A DNA stretch of 64,000 bases from an uncultured Clostridia bacterium. GTDB lineage: Bacteria; Bacillota; Clostridia; Oscillospirales; Acutalibacteraceae. The translations under genes were made by a program, and so were the position numbers. This document shows positions 9,326-17,814 of this stretch, one piece after another. The stretch's first letter is position 1; each line of letters begins with the position of its first letter. The stretch spans positions 248,001 to 312,000 of the forward strand of contig CAMZEH010000001.1 of the NCBI GenBank assembly GCA_947305745.1, written 5' to 3'. The notes under the pieces were generated by a model. It had not been told where the DNA came from, ran no database searches, and saw nothing but the letters and a program-made list of their open reading frames with translations.

Positions 9326-10489
9326 ATGGCATCGGGCGCAAAGAGTTTTGTGCTAAACCGCAAGAGCGACTGGCAAAGCGACAGCATCATTAAAAACATA
9401 AAATTCAAAAATGACATGGCAATTTCGGATATCAAAAATGGCGAAAACGGCGTTTATATATCGGGGGCTTTTGACTCGCTGGAAAACGGTACGATATGGC
9501 ATAGGTTCAGAGCGAAGATAGAATGTCCGCACACGGCGAAGTATAAACTCAGGTTTTACGCAAGCGATACACCTGATATATATATTCCGCTGCCGGGTAA
9601 GAAAAGGCTGACCAAAGTTGATATAAATGAGTTCATGCACGACCCAGAAATAGAAATCAACCGCAAGGTAGATACGTTTGATTATATAGGCGCAAAACAC
9701 GTGGAGAATGTAGATGATGTTCTGCTTTACGATTTGCAAGGGCGATATTTGTGGATGTGCGTGGAGCTTGTGGACTATGAGGAAGAGCCTGTAAAGATTG
9801 AATCTGTAAAGATAGAATTCCCAATGGTTTCGTTTATGGCTTATCTTCCCGAAGTGTATAGAGCCAATCATGATAACGCATCATTTTTCTCAAGATTTCT
9901 CGGAATTTTCCAATCGCTTTACGTCGACCTTGAAGACAAGATGGATTACACGGCAAGAAATTTTGATACAGAGATGACTACAAAAGATTTTCTGGAGTGG
10001 ATAGCAGATTGGCTTTCGGTAGAGAACGCAGCTGTGTGGGGCGAAGAAAAACTCCGCAAGCTCATAAAAAAATGCGTTAAGATTTATAAAATGAAAGGCA
10101 CAAAGAGAGCCGTGGCGAAGATAGTTGAGGAGTATACGGGCGTCGAACCGATTATTGTAGAACAGTTTGACGTACGAGAAAATATGTATTATGATAAACA
10201 AAAGGAAGTAGTCGAGAATTTATTTGGCGATAGTGGATATGTTTTTACAGTAATGCTTCCGGAATCGCAGGTAAAGGATAACGAAAGTTATGTGGAGCTT
10301 CTGAGGGTTATAAATAGCGTAAAACCTGTAGATTCAAAATGTAATCTGGTAGTTCTGGGCGACCGAATATATCTTGATCATCACTGCTATATGGGCATGA
10401 ATTCATTTATCACCAATAACGAAGATTTATCTCTTGGCACGAACATAAGGCAAGTAAATAATCTGGTAATTTCCGAAAATGCCGTTTAA
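9326..10489 (+). CDS. Tail protein I (P2 gpI-type) baseplate component
   Basis: The 387-residue product has a beta-rich N-terminal part (residues 1-165) and a C-terminal gpI-type domain. The diagnostic stretch runs from about residue 170: SFMAYLPEVYR, SFFSRFLGIFQSLYVDLEDK, TTKDFLEWIADWLS and a Lys-rich helix ending in KMKGTKRAVAKIVEEYTG. In contractile tails this protein completes the wedge next to J and often anchors fibres. A GGAGGGAAATTT site precedes ATG 9326. The neighbours on both sides belong to the same assembly, so the operon assignment is firm. Confidence 0.85.
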   Translation: MASGAKSFVLNRKSDWQSDSIIKNIKFKNDMAISDIKNGENGVYISGAFDSLENGTIWHRFRAKIECPHTAKYKLRFYASDTPDIYIPLPGKKRLTKVDINEFMHDPEIEINRKVDTFDYIGAKHVENVDDVLLYDLQGRYLWMCVELVDYEEEPVKIESVKIEFPMVSFMAYLPEVYRANHDNASFFSRFLGIFQSLYVDLEDKMDYTARNFDTEMTTKDFLEWIADWLSVENAAVWGEEKLRKLIKKCVKIYKMKGTKRAVAKIVEEYTGVEPIIVEQFDVRENMYYDKQKEVVENLFGDSGYVFTVMLPESQVKDNESYVELLRVINSVKPVDSKCNLVVLGDRIYLDHHCYMGMNSFITNNEDLSLGTNIRQVNNLVISENAV

Positions 10490-10521
10490 AAAATAAATTT
10501 TATATGAAATGAGGGCTTAAT

Positions 10522-12312
10522 GTGAATACTAAACAGTATTATTCATGCGAAAGAAACAATTACTTCTTTGGAAAACTAATGACCGTACGTGATTTTGAAA
10601 GCGAACAGACTTATATGAACTCTAAGCGTAGGCTCGGCAACAGAATGATGGGCGGCGTCGGTATAGTATCGGGTCTTGACGTCGTTTTGGTGGATAACAA
10701 AACATTTTCTCTCGACCCCGGTATGGCGCTCGATTATATGGGCAGAGAAATCGTCGTCCCCGAACCTTATGTAAGGCGCCTTAACGTAATCAAAGGCTTT
10801 GAGGAGAATAAAGATAAAGGCATTGTGTACCTCTGCCTTGCCTATAAAGAAGACCTGAAAGAAACGACATTTTCGGTTGCAAGTTCGGGTAAATCCAGCG
10901 GCGTAAGTGAAGAATATAATCGTGTGAGCGAAGGCTATGAGCTGTTTTTGACTGCCGAAAAGCCAAAAGAAGAAGAGCTTAAACTTGATTATCTCGTCAA
11001 CCAGAGGATAAAGGTTTACGATAAAGACGGCATTAAAATAACTCTTGACGTAAATAAATACGTCAATCCGAGCAAATGCGTAAAGATTTCGGTAATTTTC
11101 GAGAAAGAAAACATCGAAGCGCCCGTGAACTATTCATTTAAACTTGGTGGAGAGTTTTTCAAATCCGTTGAGGGCGAAAAAGAACTTGAGATTCGTTATA
11201 ATGAAACAGAAATATCCACATTCAAGAGCGTGAAAGATGATTATTATCTCTACTGCGATGCCGCTTCCGATGCGCTCAGCGATATAATTATCGATAAAGG
11301 TTCATTCAAGCTGGAAGTGGGGAAAGACGAGAAGAAACTTGACGAAGACGTAAAAATTCCGATTTCAATCAAAACTTCGTCGATAAAGGATATAATAGTA
11401 AACGATTATTACGCAAAGAATTTCACCGAGATAATTGAAGATGTTGAAAACAAATACATTTACTTGGCAAAATTCCACATTGTTACAAATCAGCTTACGT
11501 ATTTTATCGAAAGCTTCGAGAAAAACCCATGTAAACAATATCTATACAGTAACGAACTGATTAATTTACTCCAAGATGTCGAGGGAGCGGAAGCAAAAGC
11601 GCCGTCCGTAGAGCCGATTAAGCCCGATGAAGAGGAAGTTACACCTCAAGTGGAAGAACTCCCCGAACCGAAAATCGATAATATAGTAACGGGCGTAGAA
11701 AGAATTAATTTGGGATTTAATCCGAAAGTCGGTAAATCATACTATTCATACGAATTTGTTCACGGTTTGGGCGAGGGGAATGTAGCTGTCGTCACGGCGA
11801 TAGACAATAAAGCAAACTACATGACCGACGATAAAGGACTTCTCGTGTTCGGCGACAAAGGAATATTTACGAAAGAAGAAATATCCATTTCAGCGCCGAG
11901 CGTACAAATCGGAGCTGTGGTCAATTCGGTAAAAGGCACGGTTAGACTTGGCGTAAGGCTCCTTGAACGCACAACCGCGCAAGCTGTCGACGTCAGATGG
12001 TGGGCATTTAAGCCGGTTGAGATTCAAGAGCAGCAAGAGGATCTCGTAATTGATGAAAATGTACGGGTTGTCATCACCCCGAACACGATAAGAGTCAAAC
12101 CGCTTGAACAAGTCAGGTTTGAGGCGCATATAGAGGGCGCAATCAGTCAAGAAGTGCGCTGGGGAATGGCTGAAGAAAACACGGGTACGATTGACAACAA
12201 CGGGCTATACACAGCACCTTCTAAAGAGGGAGTATACGAAGTCAAGGCATACAGCGTGAAATTTGAAAATAAATCAGATTCAGCGTATGTGGTAGTCAGC
12301 TCAGTCGAATAG
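10522..12312 (+). CDS. eCIS-associated large protein with N-terminal YFFGKL module and C-terminal Ig-like domain
   Basis: A 596-residue protein encoded last in the visible injection-system operon. The N-terminal region (residues 8-110) has a conserved pattern found beside eCIS baseplate genes: NNYFFGKLMTVRDFESEQ, then RMMGGVGIVSGLDV and DPGMALDYMGREIVVP. The middle is acidic with a Pro/Glu-rich linker (about 357-390). The C-terminal 90 residues look like a bacterial Ig-like (Big) domain (VRVVITPNTIRVKPLEQVRFEA ... GTIDNNGLYTAPSKEGVYEVKA). This arrangement would suit an exposed part or fibre, but the exact role is unknown. An intrinsic terminator follows at once, ending the operon. Confidence 0.75.
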   Translation: MNTKQYYSCERNNYFFGKLMTVRDFESEQTYMNSKRRLGNRMMGGVGIVSGLDVVLVDNKTFSLDPGMALDYMGREIVVPEPYVRRLNVIKGFEENKDKGIVYLCLAYKEDLKETTFSVASSGKSSGVSEEYNRVSEGYELFLTAEKPKEEELKLDYLVNQRIKVYDKDGIKITLDVNKYVNPSKCVKISVIFEKENIEAPVNYSFKLGGEFFKSVEGEKELEIRYNETEISTFKSVKDDYYLYCDAASDALSDIIIDKGSFKLEVGKDEKKLDEDVKIPISIKTSSIKDIIVNDYYAKNFTEIIEDVENKYIYLAKFHIVTNQLTYFIESFEKNPCKQYLYSNELINLLQDVEGAEAKAPSVEPIKPDEEEVTPQVEELPEPKIDNIVTGVERINLGFNPKVGKSYYSYEFVHGLGEGNVAVVTAIDNKANYMTDDKGLLVFGDKGIFTKEEISISAPSVQIGAVVNSVKGTVRLGVRLLERTTAQAVDVRWWAFKPVEIQEQQEDLVIDENVRVVITPNTIRVKPLEQVRFEAHIEGAISQEVRWGMAEENTGTIDNNGLYTAPSKEGVYEVKAYSVKFENKSDSAYVVVSSVE

Positions 12313-12322
12313 ATAAAAATAT

Positions 12323-12362
12323 CCTCGCTTTTGCATTTTGGCATTAGCGAGGTTTTAATTTT
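12323..12362 (+). terminator. Intrinsic terminator of the injection-system operon
   Basis: CCTCGCT at 12323-12329 pairs with AGCGAGG at 12346-12352, and a T-rich run follows. It lies 10 bases after the last operon gene and separates it from a convergent gene. Confidence 0.85.
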
Positions 12363-12424
12363 TTGTGTTTGAAATTAAATTAACATATTCAGCTTACTTT
12401 TAAAATGCTATTTTATCTACAAAT

Positions 12425-13528
12425 TTATTTTTCCGAGCTTGTTTCCGAACTTTTTTGACGCGTTGCGATAGAAATTAAATATTGCACGTAGTTAACAGCC
12501 GACGGATGTTCGTTTTGTTCTTTTTCTTTCTGCCACAGTTCAACTATACGCGGCGGTACGGTATATATACCATACTCGTAACCCCGCATGAACCATACGC
12601 GTAATGCGCGTAAGTATAGTCTCTGGTTTTCTTTAAGTAGATTTTCGTATAAATCAACAAACATACTATCTTTATTTTTGAAAAGAAGTTGTCTAAGGTC
12701 GGTCGCGGCAGGGTGGTTTTGTAAAAAAAGATTAGCTTCGCCGATACAGGGGAACCGATCGAGACGCGCTGTCCGGCCGGATGTTTCCTTAAACATGTGG
12801 CCGCATGGAAGACTGTTAAGTGCTTTTGGGCTCATTAATTCACGCGGCAAGGGGAAGGCTCGCAGTGTAAACCACTCCGAAGGAGATAGTAATTGCAATA
12901 TGTTCTCGGGGATGTTGAGTTCTCCAAAAAAAAACATATCTGTGGCATGAATCAGCAAAAATTCATACATATCTGCGTTGAGGATGTATCTGTCCGCCGG
13001 TAGTTTATGTATCGCACACCGAGACAACAAACGGTGACATGTTTCTTCGTATCCGCAGAGTCTGGGGACCATGGTTTCAACCAACCAGTCGTTAATAGCG
13101 TCTATGCGTGGAACAGGGGAGGTAACAAGTGAAACCGAGATAGGATCATATTTTGTGCGTTTTTTGGGCGGCCTTTCGCTTGGGGTGCGTGTGCTTACAT
13201 CACTATTGACAAGTGAGGGTTTGTGGGCTGCGGTAGATGTTGAAGGCGCGGAATACGGGTTACAATCTGCTGATTTATTTTCTGTTGCTGTTGTATCTAC
13301 TGGTGTTTGCTCTGGGTTACTGATTTCATACGATGAAGATGCCGCGGCAGCATTTTTTGATGCATGTTCTGATTTCTTTTCAGTTTTTGAGAGTGCCGCG
13401 CTTGTTGTTTCTTTTTCGGCTTGTGGGTGATTGGCTGCATTTTCGCCCGTTGGATCCGCAAACACTGAGCAAGGGGTGATAAGCATGGCTGTTGTTAATG
13501 CTGCCGATAAAATTTTTAATTTTTGCAT
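12425..13528 (-). CDS. Secreted protein with RING/U-box-like LPCGHMF signature
   Basis: A 367-residue protein with a clear Sec signal peptide (residues 1-25, KxK then a hydrophobic core, cleavage near VFA-DP). A Ser/Thr/Ala/Lys-rich low-complexity linker follows (26-125), and then a folded region. Residues 240-246 read LPCGHMF, the pattern typical of the middle of RING and U-box folds. A Cys lies about 20 residues on (FPCIGE), and QNHPAATDLRQLL resembles the closing N..L..L element of U-boxes. The second half of the usual zinc ligand set is incomplete, so a U-box-like fold is more likely than a zinc RING. It is a single-gene unit with a consensus promoter. A host-directed ubiquitin ligase is a hypothesis only. 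Confidence 0.7.
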   Translation of the reverse strand: MQKLKILSAALTTAMLITPCSVFADPTGENAANHPQAEKETTSAALSKTEKKSEHASKNAAAASSSYEISNPEQTPVDTTATENKSADCNPYSAPSTSTAAHKPSLVNSDVSTRTPSERPPKKRTKYDPISVSLVTSPVPRIDAINDWLVETMVPRLCGYEETCHRLLSRCAIHKLPADRYILNADMYEFLLIHATDMFFFGELNIPENILQLLSPSEWFTLRAFPLPRELMSPKALNSLPCGHMFKETSGRTARLDRFPCIGEANLFLQNHPAATDLRQLLFKNKDSMFVDLYENLLKENQRLYLRALRVWFMRGYEYGIYTVPPRIVELWQKEKEQNEHPSAVNYVQYLISIATRQKSSETSSEK

Positions 13529-13563
13529 TCCTAAAATCCTTTCGATACTCTAAATATAAACTG

Positions 13564-13592
13564 ATATTATCCTATACTTAATTGTTTGTCAA
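13564..13592 (-). promoter_or_regulatory. Sigma-A-type promoter of the secreted LPCGHMF protein
   Basis: On the minus strand TTGACA (13587-13592) and TAATAT (13564-13569) are 17 bases apart, upstream of an AAAGGA site and the ATG at 13528. Confidence 0.8.
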
Positions 13593-13707
13593 TATTTTTT
13601 TGTGTGTTTTTTAAATTAACGACGAAAAAGATGTATTACGATGTATAAAAATTAAAACCGCTTCCGATAATTCATTTTAGAAATAAAATTTTTAAGGAAG
13701 TAGATGT

Positions 13708-14388
13708 ATGAAAACTATAACAAAAGCGTTGGTTAGTGGATTTATTATTTCGATATTTTGCTCTTTTCTGGGATTTTTCAGTAGGTGTGACAGTATCAGT
13801 GATAAAATTTTTAGATTACATATAATAGCAAACTCAGATAGCGCAGAGGATCAGGCACTAAAACTCAAGGTTCGAGATAGAATTTTAAATGATGTCGGGA
13901 TGGAACTTTCTGCGGCCGGTGATATTATCGGTGCGAAAGAGATTGCAGAGGAAAAACTCATGGAAATTGAAAGTATAGCGCAAGATGAAGTTTTAAAAAA
14001 CGGATATGAATATAGCGTAAAAGCGCAGATTGTGCATATGTATTTCAGCACTCGTTACTACGGTGATATAACTATGCCTGCAGGTTATTATGATGCTCTG
14101 AGAATAACAATAGGGGAGGCTAAAGGTAAAAATTGGTGGTGCGTCATGTTTCCGCCGATGTGCCTTCCCGCGGCTGAAGGCCCTGCAGAGCTTCAAAAGG
14201 TACTGGATACCGGCGAAGTGAATATGCTGGATTCGGGTCAGAAATATGTTTTAGAGTTCAAAGCGGTTGAGGTATACGCCAAGCTTCAGGAATTTATCAG
14301 GGGGTTTATTTATGAACCTTATGAAGACATGATTAGTGGAATTAATTTTCCATACGAAACAGGATTTATGATTTTAGAGATGTTTTAA
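13708..14388 (+). CDS. spoIIR: Stage II sporulation protein R
   Basis: A 226-residue SpoIIR, the signal made in the forespore that triggers SpoIIGA to process pro-sigma-E in the mother cell. An N-terminal signal/anchor (residues 6-24) is followed by the family signature RLHIIANSDSAEDQALKLKVRD, and later by YYGDITMPAGYYDALRITIGEAKGKNWWCVMFPP. Length is normal. AAGGAAG precedes ATG 13708. In other species the gene is under sigma-F; I could not make out a convincing sigma-F promoter. Its presence is good evidence that the sporulation programme works, since this gene is lost early in asporogenous lineages. Confidence 0.93.
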   Translation: MKTITKALVSGFIISIFCSFLGFFSRCDSISDKIFRLHIIANSDSAEDQALKLKVRDRILNDVGMELSAAGDIIGAKEIAEEKLMEIESIAQDEVLKNGYEYSVKAQIVHMYFSTRYYGDITMPAGYYDALRITIGEAKGKNWWCVMFPPMCLPAAEGPAELQKVLDTGEVNMLDSGQKYVLEFKAVEVYAKLQEFIRGFIYEPYEDMISGINFPYETGFMILEMF

Positions 14389-14419
14389 AGATTATTTTGA
14401 TGAATTTTAAATTATTTTG

Positions 14420-14448
14420 TTGCATATCAGATCTTTAGGATTTATAAT
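14420..14448 (+). promoter_or_regulatory. Sigma-A-type promoter of an accessory gene
   Basis: TTGCAT (14420-14425) and TATAAT (14443-14448) with a 17-base spacer, 28 bases before the ATG of the following gene. Confidence 0.75.
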
Positions 14449-14475
14449 AAAATCATAAAAATTTGAAAGGCGAGG

Positions 14476-15516
14476 ATGATTATGTTTTTTAAGCGTTTCG
14501 GTGTACTAAAAACCCGAGATATGAACAATAAAATAAAAATACTTGACCAGCTTCCATTTGATAAGAATTCTAATGAGGGGAAGTCATTAGAAAAACTTAA
14601 AGAGTTGCTTTCTAGTAATCAAACTTATACGGAAATTTTGAAGCGTATTGAAGATGTTTCGAAGGATGCACTTGGTAAACTATTTGTAAGTGATAATAAA
14701 TCGGAAATGGCATTATTAACCAGTGATTCATGTAAATTAGAGAAACCTATGGGAGATCGTGATACCTTTTTACGTACGCTTTTACCGACAGGTTATGGTA
14801 AATCAGCTGAAGCGATAGTGGGCGCCGTTTTAAATTATAAATCTTTTACAGTTTTTTACGCCCTTAAAAAAGATAGAAATGATATACAGAAGCTTTACAA
14901 TGCCGCCAAGACGAAAAAGCGTGGAATGAAGGACTCGCAGAAAAAGATTTATGACAATCTTGAAAAATATGTGAAGCTGTACCAGAAGGCAAAAGTTTTG
15001 CACGATAAAATAAAAAGTTCGACACCATACCTTGTTGCTGATAATGATACGAAAAAAAAACTAGAGAAACTCACCGAACAGTTTAATAACCTATGTGGCG
15101 ACATAATTGAAATACGTGGCAAAGTTGAAGAATTACTGAAGAAAACAGGAAATAAAGAAAAGGATTGTGGGGAAGCTGTAATATGTATTGCTTACCCCAA
15201 AGTGATAGTAGATTATGATGGGAAATTTAAAATGAACGGCGAAAGTGTCAAAAATTATTGTATGGAAGTGGATCATGTTAGTAAGGACTTCGACGGGCAT
15301 AAATTTGAAGGCTCTGAATATTATATAGACAGATTTATAAAGGAGGCACTGCAACATTATACAAACTTCAATGATTTTATTCTTATGTCCACGCAAAAAT
15401 ATTCTGGATTTATCAATTTAATGAATAAATATAATAAAAAGTTCACCATAGACGGAAAGAGCGTCCACCAGTATTATCAGGAATTAGTGAATGAGTTCAA
15501 TAGAAATTTAGAATAG
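14476..15516 (+). CDS. Unknown accessory protein with an internal C-terminal repeat
   Basis: I do not recognise this 346-residue protein. It has no signal peptide or membrane segment, and Lys/Glu-rich helices (residues 140-225) probably form a coiled coil. The C-terminal third has two copies of a short element, KFKMNGESVKNYCMEV and KFTIDGKSVHQYYQEL (about 255-270 and 321-336), which suggests a duplicated domain. It is a single-gene unit: consensus promoter, GAAAGG site, terminator just after the stop. ATG 14482 is an equally good start. The architecture matches the other accessory genes here (17815-19059, 49231-50298, 50434-51396), so it may be an effector, but nothing in the sequence proves that. 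Confidence 0.7.
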   Translation: MIMFFKRFGVLKTRDMNNKIKILDQLPFDKNSNEGKSLEKLKELLSSNQTYTEILKRIEDVSKDALGKLFVSDNKSEMALLTSDSCKLEKPMGDRDTFLRTLLPTGYGKSAEAIVGAVLNYKSFTVFYALKKDRNDIQKLYNAAKTKKRGMKDSQKKIYDNLEKYVKLYQKAKVLHDKIKSSTPYLVADNDTKKKLEKLTEQFNNLCGDIIEIRGKVEELLKKTGNKEKDCGEAVICIAYPKVIVDYDGKFKMNGESVKNYCMEVDHVSKDFDGHKFEGSEYYIDRFIKEALQHYTNFNDFILMSTQKYSGFINLMNKYNKKFTIDGKSVHQYYQELVNEFNRNLE

Positions 15517-15540
15517 TCAAAAAGAAAAAAGAATTAAAAA

Positions 15541-15567
15541 TCCGCCGATTTGGCGGATAATTTTTTT
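15541..15567. terminator. Bidirectional intrinsic terminator
   Basis: TCCGCC (15541-15546) pairs with GGCGGA (15552-15557), with an A-run before and a T-run after it. It serves the plus-strand accessory gene and the convergent lysS. Confidence 0.85.
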
Positions 15568-17071
15568 ACTGATTTTTAAGCGGCCTCATGGTGGGGAATA
15601 TGATAACATCTCTAATCGACGCGCTGTCCGTAAGGAGCATGACCAGTCGGTCAATTCCGATTCCCAGCCCGCCGGTGGGGGGCATGGCATACTCGAGTGA
15701 AGTTATGAAATCTTCATCAATTAAGTTAGCTTCGTCATCGCCTGCAGCTCGTAGCTCCATCTGACGCTCAAATCTTGCACGCTGGTCAATGGGGTCATTG
15801 AGCTCCGAATAGGCATTTGCAAGCTCTCTGCCTGTTATAAATAGCTCAAATCTTTCAACCAAATACGGCTTATCGGTTTTCCTCTTTGTAAGAGGAGAAA
15901 CCTCCACAGGGTAGTCGCAAATAAACGCCGGCTGAACTAAATTTTCTTCTACTTTTTCCTCGAAAACTTTGTTTAAAATATCTCCCCAAGAATCTGTATT
16001 TTTGACTTCTATTCCTAAATTCTTAGCGGCTTCTGTTGCTTTTTCGTTATCGCCAATGAACTCCGAAAAATCTATGCCCGAATACTTTTTAACTGCATCA
16101 ATCATCGTCATTCTTTCAAATGGTTTTGAAAGGTCGATTGTAACGCCCTGATATTCGATTACATCTGTTCCGCAGGCTTCCTTCGCTGCGTTTCGAATAA
16201 GATTTTCGGCAATATCCATCATTTTGTTGTAGTCGGCGTATGCTTCATAAAGTTCGATGCTTGTAAATTCAGGGTTATGCTTTGTGTCCATACCCTCGTT
16301 GCGGAACAATCTGCCCAGCTCGTAAACGCGTTCCATTCCGCCCACGATAAGCCTTTTTAGGTAAAGCTCGGGAGCAATCCTTAAATATAAATCCATATCG
16401 AGCGTATTGTGGTGAGTGATAAACGGTCTTGCAGCTGCGCCGCCTGCAATAGTGTTCAGAACAGGCGTTTCGACTTCCGTGTATCCTTCGCTATCAAGAT
16501 AATTTCTTATCGAACGTATGATTTTGCTGCGTTTTGTGAAAGTGTCTTTGATTTCTGGCGAAGATATAAGGTCAAGATAACGCTGTCTATAGCGCGTGTC
16601 AACGTCTTTTAAGCCGTGAAATTTTTCGGGTAGCGGCAAAAATGACTTTGAAAGCAGTGTTACTTCCTTTGCGTGAACGGAAATTTCTCCCCTGCGCGTT
16701 TTAAAAACGTAACCGGTAACTCCGATTATATCTCCTATATCCCAAAGCGACATTTCTTCATATTTATCCGCTCCGACTTCGTCAAGCTTTATGTAAACCT
16801 GAATCTTTCCGCTTTTGTCCATAACGTCCATAAAGGAAGCTTTGCCCATATTTCTCCAGCTGATGATTCTTCCGGCTATTGTGACGTCCTTATTTTCGAA
16901 ACTTTCAAAATTATCTTTGATACTCTGTGCATGATGAGTTTGTTTAAAGGAAGTAATCTCAAACGGATTCTTGGTTTGTTTTTTAAGCTCTGAAAATTTA
17001 TCACGGCGAATTTTCATCATTTCGCTTTCGCTTATTTCGGGAGCCTGCGTATTCTGATTTTCGTTTTCCAT
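15566..17071 (-). CDS. lysS: Lysyl-tRNA synthetase (class II)
   Basis: A 501-residue class II LysRS that charges tRNA-Lys. The N-terminal OB-fold anticodon-binding domain (about 55-150: [21 protein letters not shown]) is followed by the catalytic core with motif 1 ([12 protein letters not shown]), motif 2 ([26 protein letters not shown], limited here to the key FRNEG) and motif 3 ([14 protein letters not shown]). Length and motifs are standard. It lies 15 bases after greA on the same strand, the usual greA-lysS pair, and shares its promoter. Confidence 0.97.
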   Translation of the reverse strand: MENENQNTQAPEISESEMMKIRRDKFSELKKQTKNPFEITSFKQTHHAQSIKDNFESFENKDVTIAGRIISWRNMGKASFMDVMDKSGKIQVYIKLDEVGADKYEEMSLWDIGDIIGVTGYVFKTRRGEISVHAKEVTLLSKSFLPLPEKFHGLKDVDTRYRQRYLDLISSPEIKDTFTKRSKIIRSIRNYLDSEGYTEVETPVLNTIAGGAAARPFITHHNTLDMDLYLRIAPELYLKRLIVGGMERVYELGRLFRNEGMDTKHNPEFTSIELYEAYADYNKMMDIAENLIRNAAKEACGTDVIEYQGVTIDLSKPFERMTMIDAVKKYSGIDFSEFIGDNEKATEAAKNLGIEVKNTDSWGDILNKVFEEKVEENLVQPAFICDYPVEVSPLTKRKTDKPYLVERFELFITGRELANAYSELNDPIDQRARFERQMELRAAGDDEANLIDEDFITSLEYAMPPTGGLGIGIDRLVMLLTDSASIRDVIIFPTMRPLKNQ

Positions 17072-17086
17072 TAAAATTTCATCCTT

Positions 17087-17560
17087 TTACTTTGATATTT
17101 CCAAAATCTTGTACGTTACTATTCCGCCGGGAGTTTCAACTTTTACAGTTTGCCCTGCTTTGTGCCCGAGAAGCGCCGCGCCTACCGGAGATTCATCCGA
17201 AATGCGTCCTTCTCTCGGGTCGGCTTCGCTTGAGCCTACAATTCTATACTCGACTGTTTCTTTAAAAGTTTTGTCTTCTAGCTTTACCTTTGAACCTACA
17301 TGAATAATTTTTGTTGAGAGCTCGCCTTCATTTATGATTGTAACCTTTTTTAGCATAGCTTCAATTTCAAGAATTCTGGCTTCCATGATAGCTTGCTCGT
17401 TTTTGGCCTCATCGTATTCGCTGTTTTCAGAAAGGTCGCCAAAAGAAAGCGCCACTTTAATTTTCTCCGCAATTTCTTTTCTTTTTATGGTTTTTAAGTT
17501 GTCGAGTTCATCTTTTAAATTTTGTAATCCTTCGGCGGTAAGTATAATTTTTTTTTCCAT
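17087..17560 (-). CDS. greA: Transcription elongation factor GreA
   Basis: A 157-residue GreA that stimulates cleavage of backtracked transcripts by RNA polymerase. The N-terminal coiled coil carries the acidic tip with the expected residues (GDLSENSEYDEAKNEQ, about 41-56), and the C-terminal FKBP-like domain has DPREGRISDESPVGAALLGHKAG. Normal length. It is the first gene of greA-lysS. On the transcript, a perfect 7-bp hairpin (17607-17632) lies in the leader. Confidence 0.96.
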   Translation of the reverse strand: MEKKIILTAEGLQNLKDELDNLKTIKRKEIAEKIKVALSFGDLSENSEYDEAKNEQAIMEARILEIEAMLKKVTIINEGELSTKIIHVGSKVKLEDKTFKETVEYRIVGSSEADPREGRISDESPVGAALLGHKAGQTVKVETPGGIVTYKILEISK

Positions 17561-17606
17561 TTTTGAATTTCACTCCAAATAGTTAATTTGCGAAACGCCC
17601 ACATAT

Positions 17607-17632
17607 CCCTCTCATTTTAAATTACGAGAGGG
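17607..17632 (-). other. Hairpin in the greA-lysS leader
   Basis: CCCTCTC (17607-17613) pairs with GAGAGGG (17626-17632). On the transcribed strand no T-run follows, so it is not a terminator; it could stabilise the 5' end or be a protein site. Confidence 0.45.
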
Positions 17633-17660
17633 AAACGTTTCTATATTATATCCGAAAATA

Positions 17661-17690
17661 ATTATACAATATATTGTGCAGAGATGTCAA
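17661..17690 (-). promoter_or_regulatory. Sigma-A-type promoter of greA-lysS
   Basis: Minus-strand TTGACA (17685-17690) and TATAAT (17661-17666) with an 18-base spacer, about 100 bases upstream of the greA start. Confidence 0.75.
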
Positions 17691-17753
17691 GAAAAAGCGC
17701 ATACAGGTAATAGCGATAGCAAACCTAAAATATTACATTGCCTATAAAAACAC

Positions 17754-17781
17754 TTGACGTACAAGTGTATATGTGTATAAT
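17754..17781 (+). promoter_or_regulatory. Sigma-A-type promoter of the LRR protein gene
   Basis: TTGACG (17754-17759), a 16-base spacer, and TATAAT (17776-17781). It shares the upstream AAACACTTGA with the promoter of its paralogue at 49146. Since transcription must start near 17788, the ATG at 17773 cannot be the start codon. Confidence 0.8.
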
Positions 17782-17814
17782 AGGTACATAAAGTGGTTTG
17801 AAAGAGGAATTTTT

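Noticed and set aside
13640..13700. Sigma-F promoter of spoIIR
   Set aside because: GTATAA fits the -35 box, but the GG-containing -10 element is missing at the right spacing.
17773..17814. N-terminal extension of the LRR protein starting at ATG 17773
   Set aside because: It lies inside the -10 box of the promoter, has no Shine-Dalgarno site, and the paralogue at 49231 starts like MAQF at 17815.
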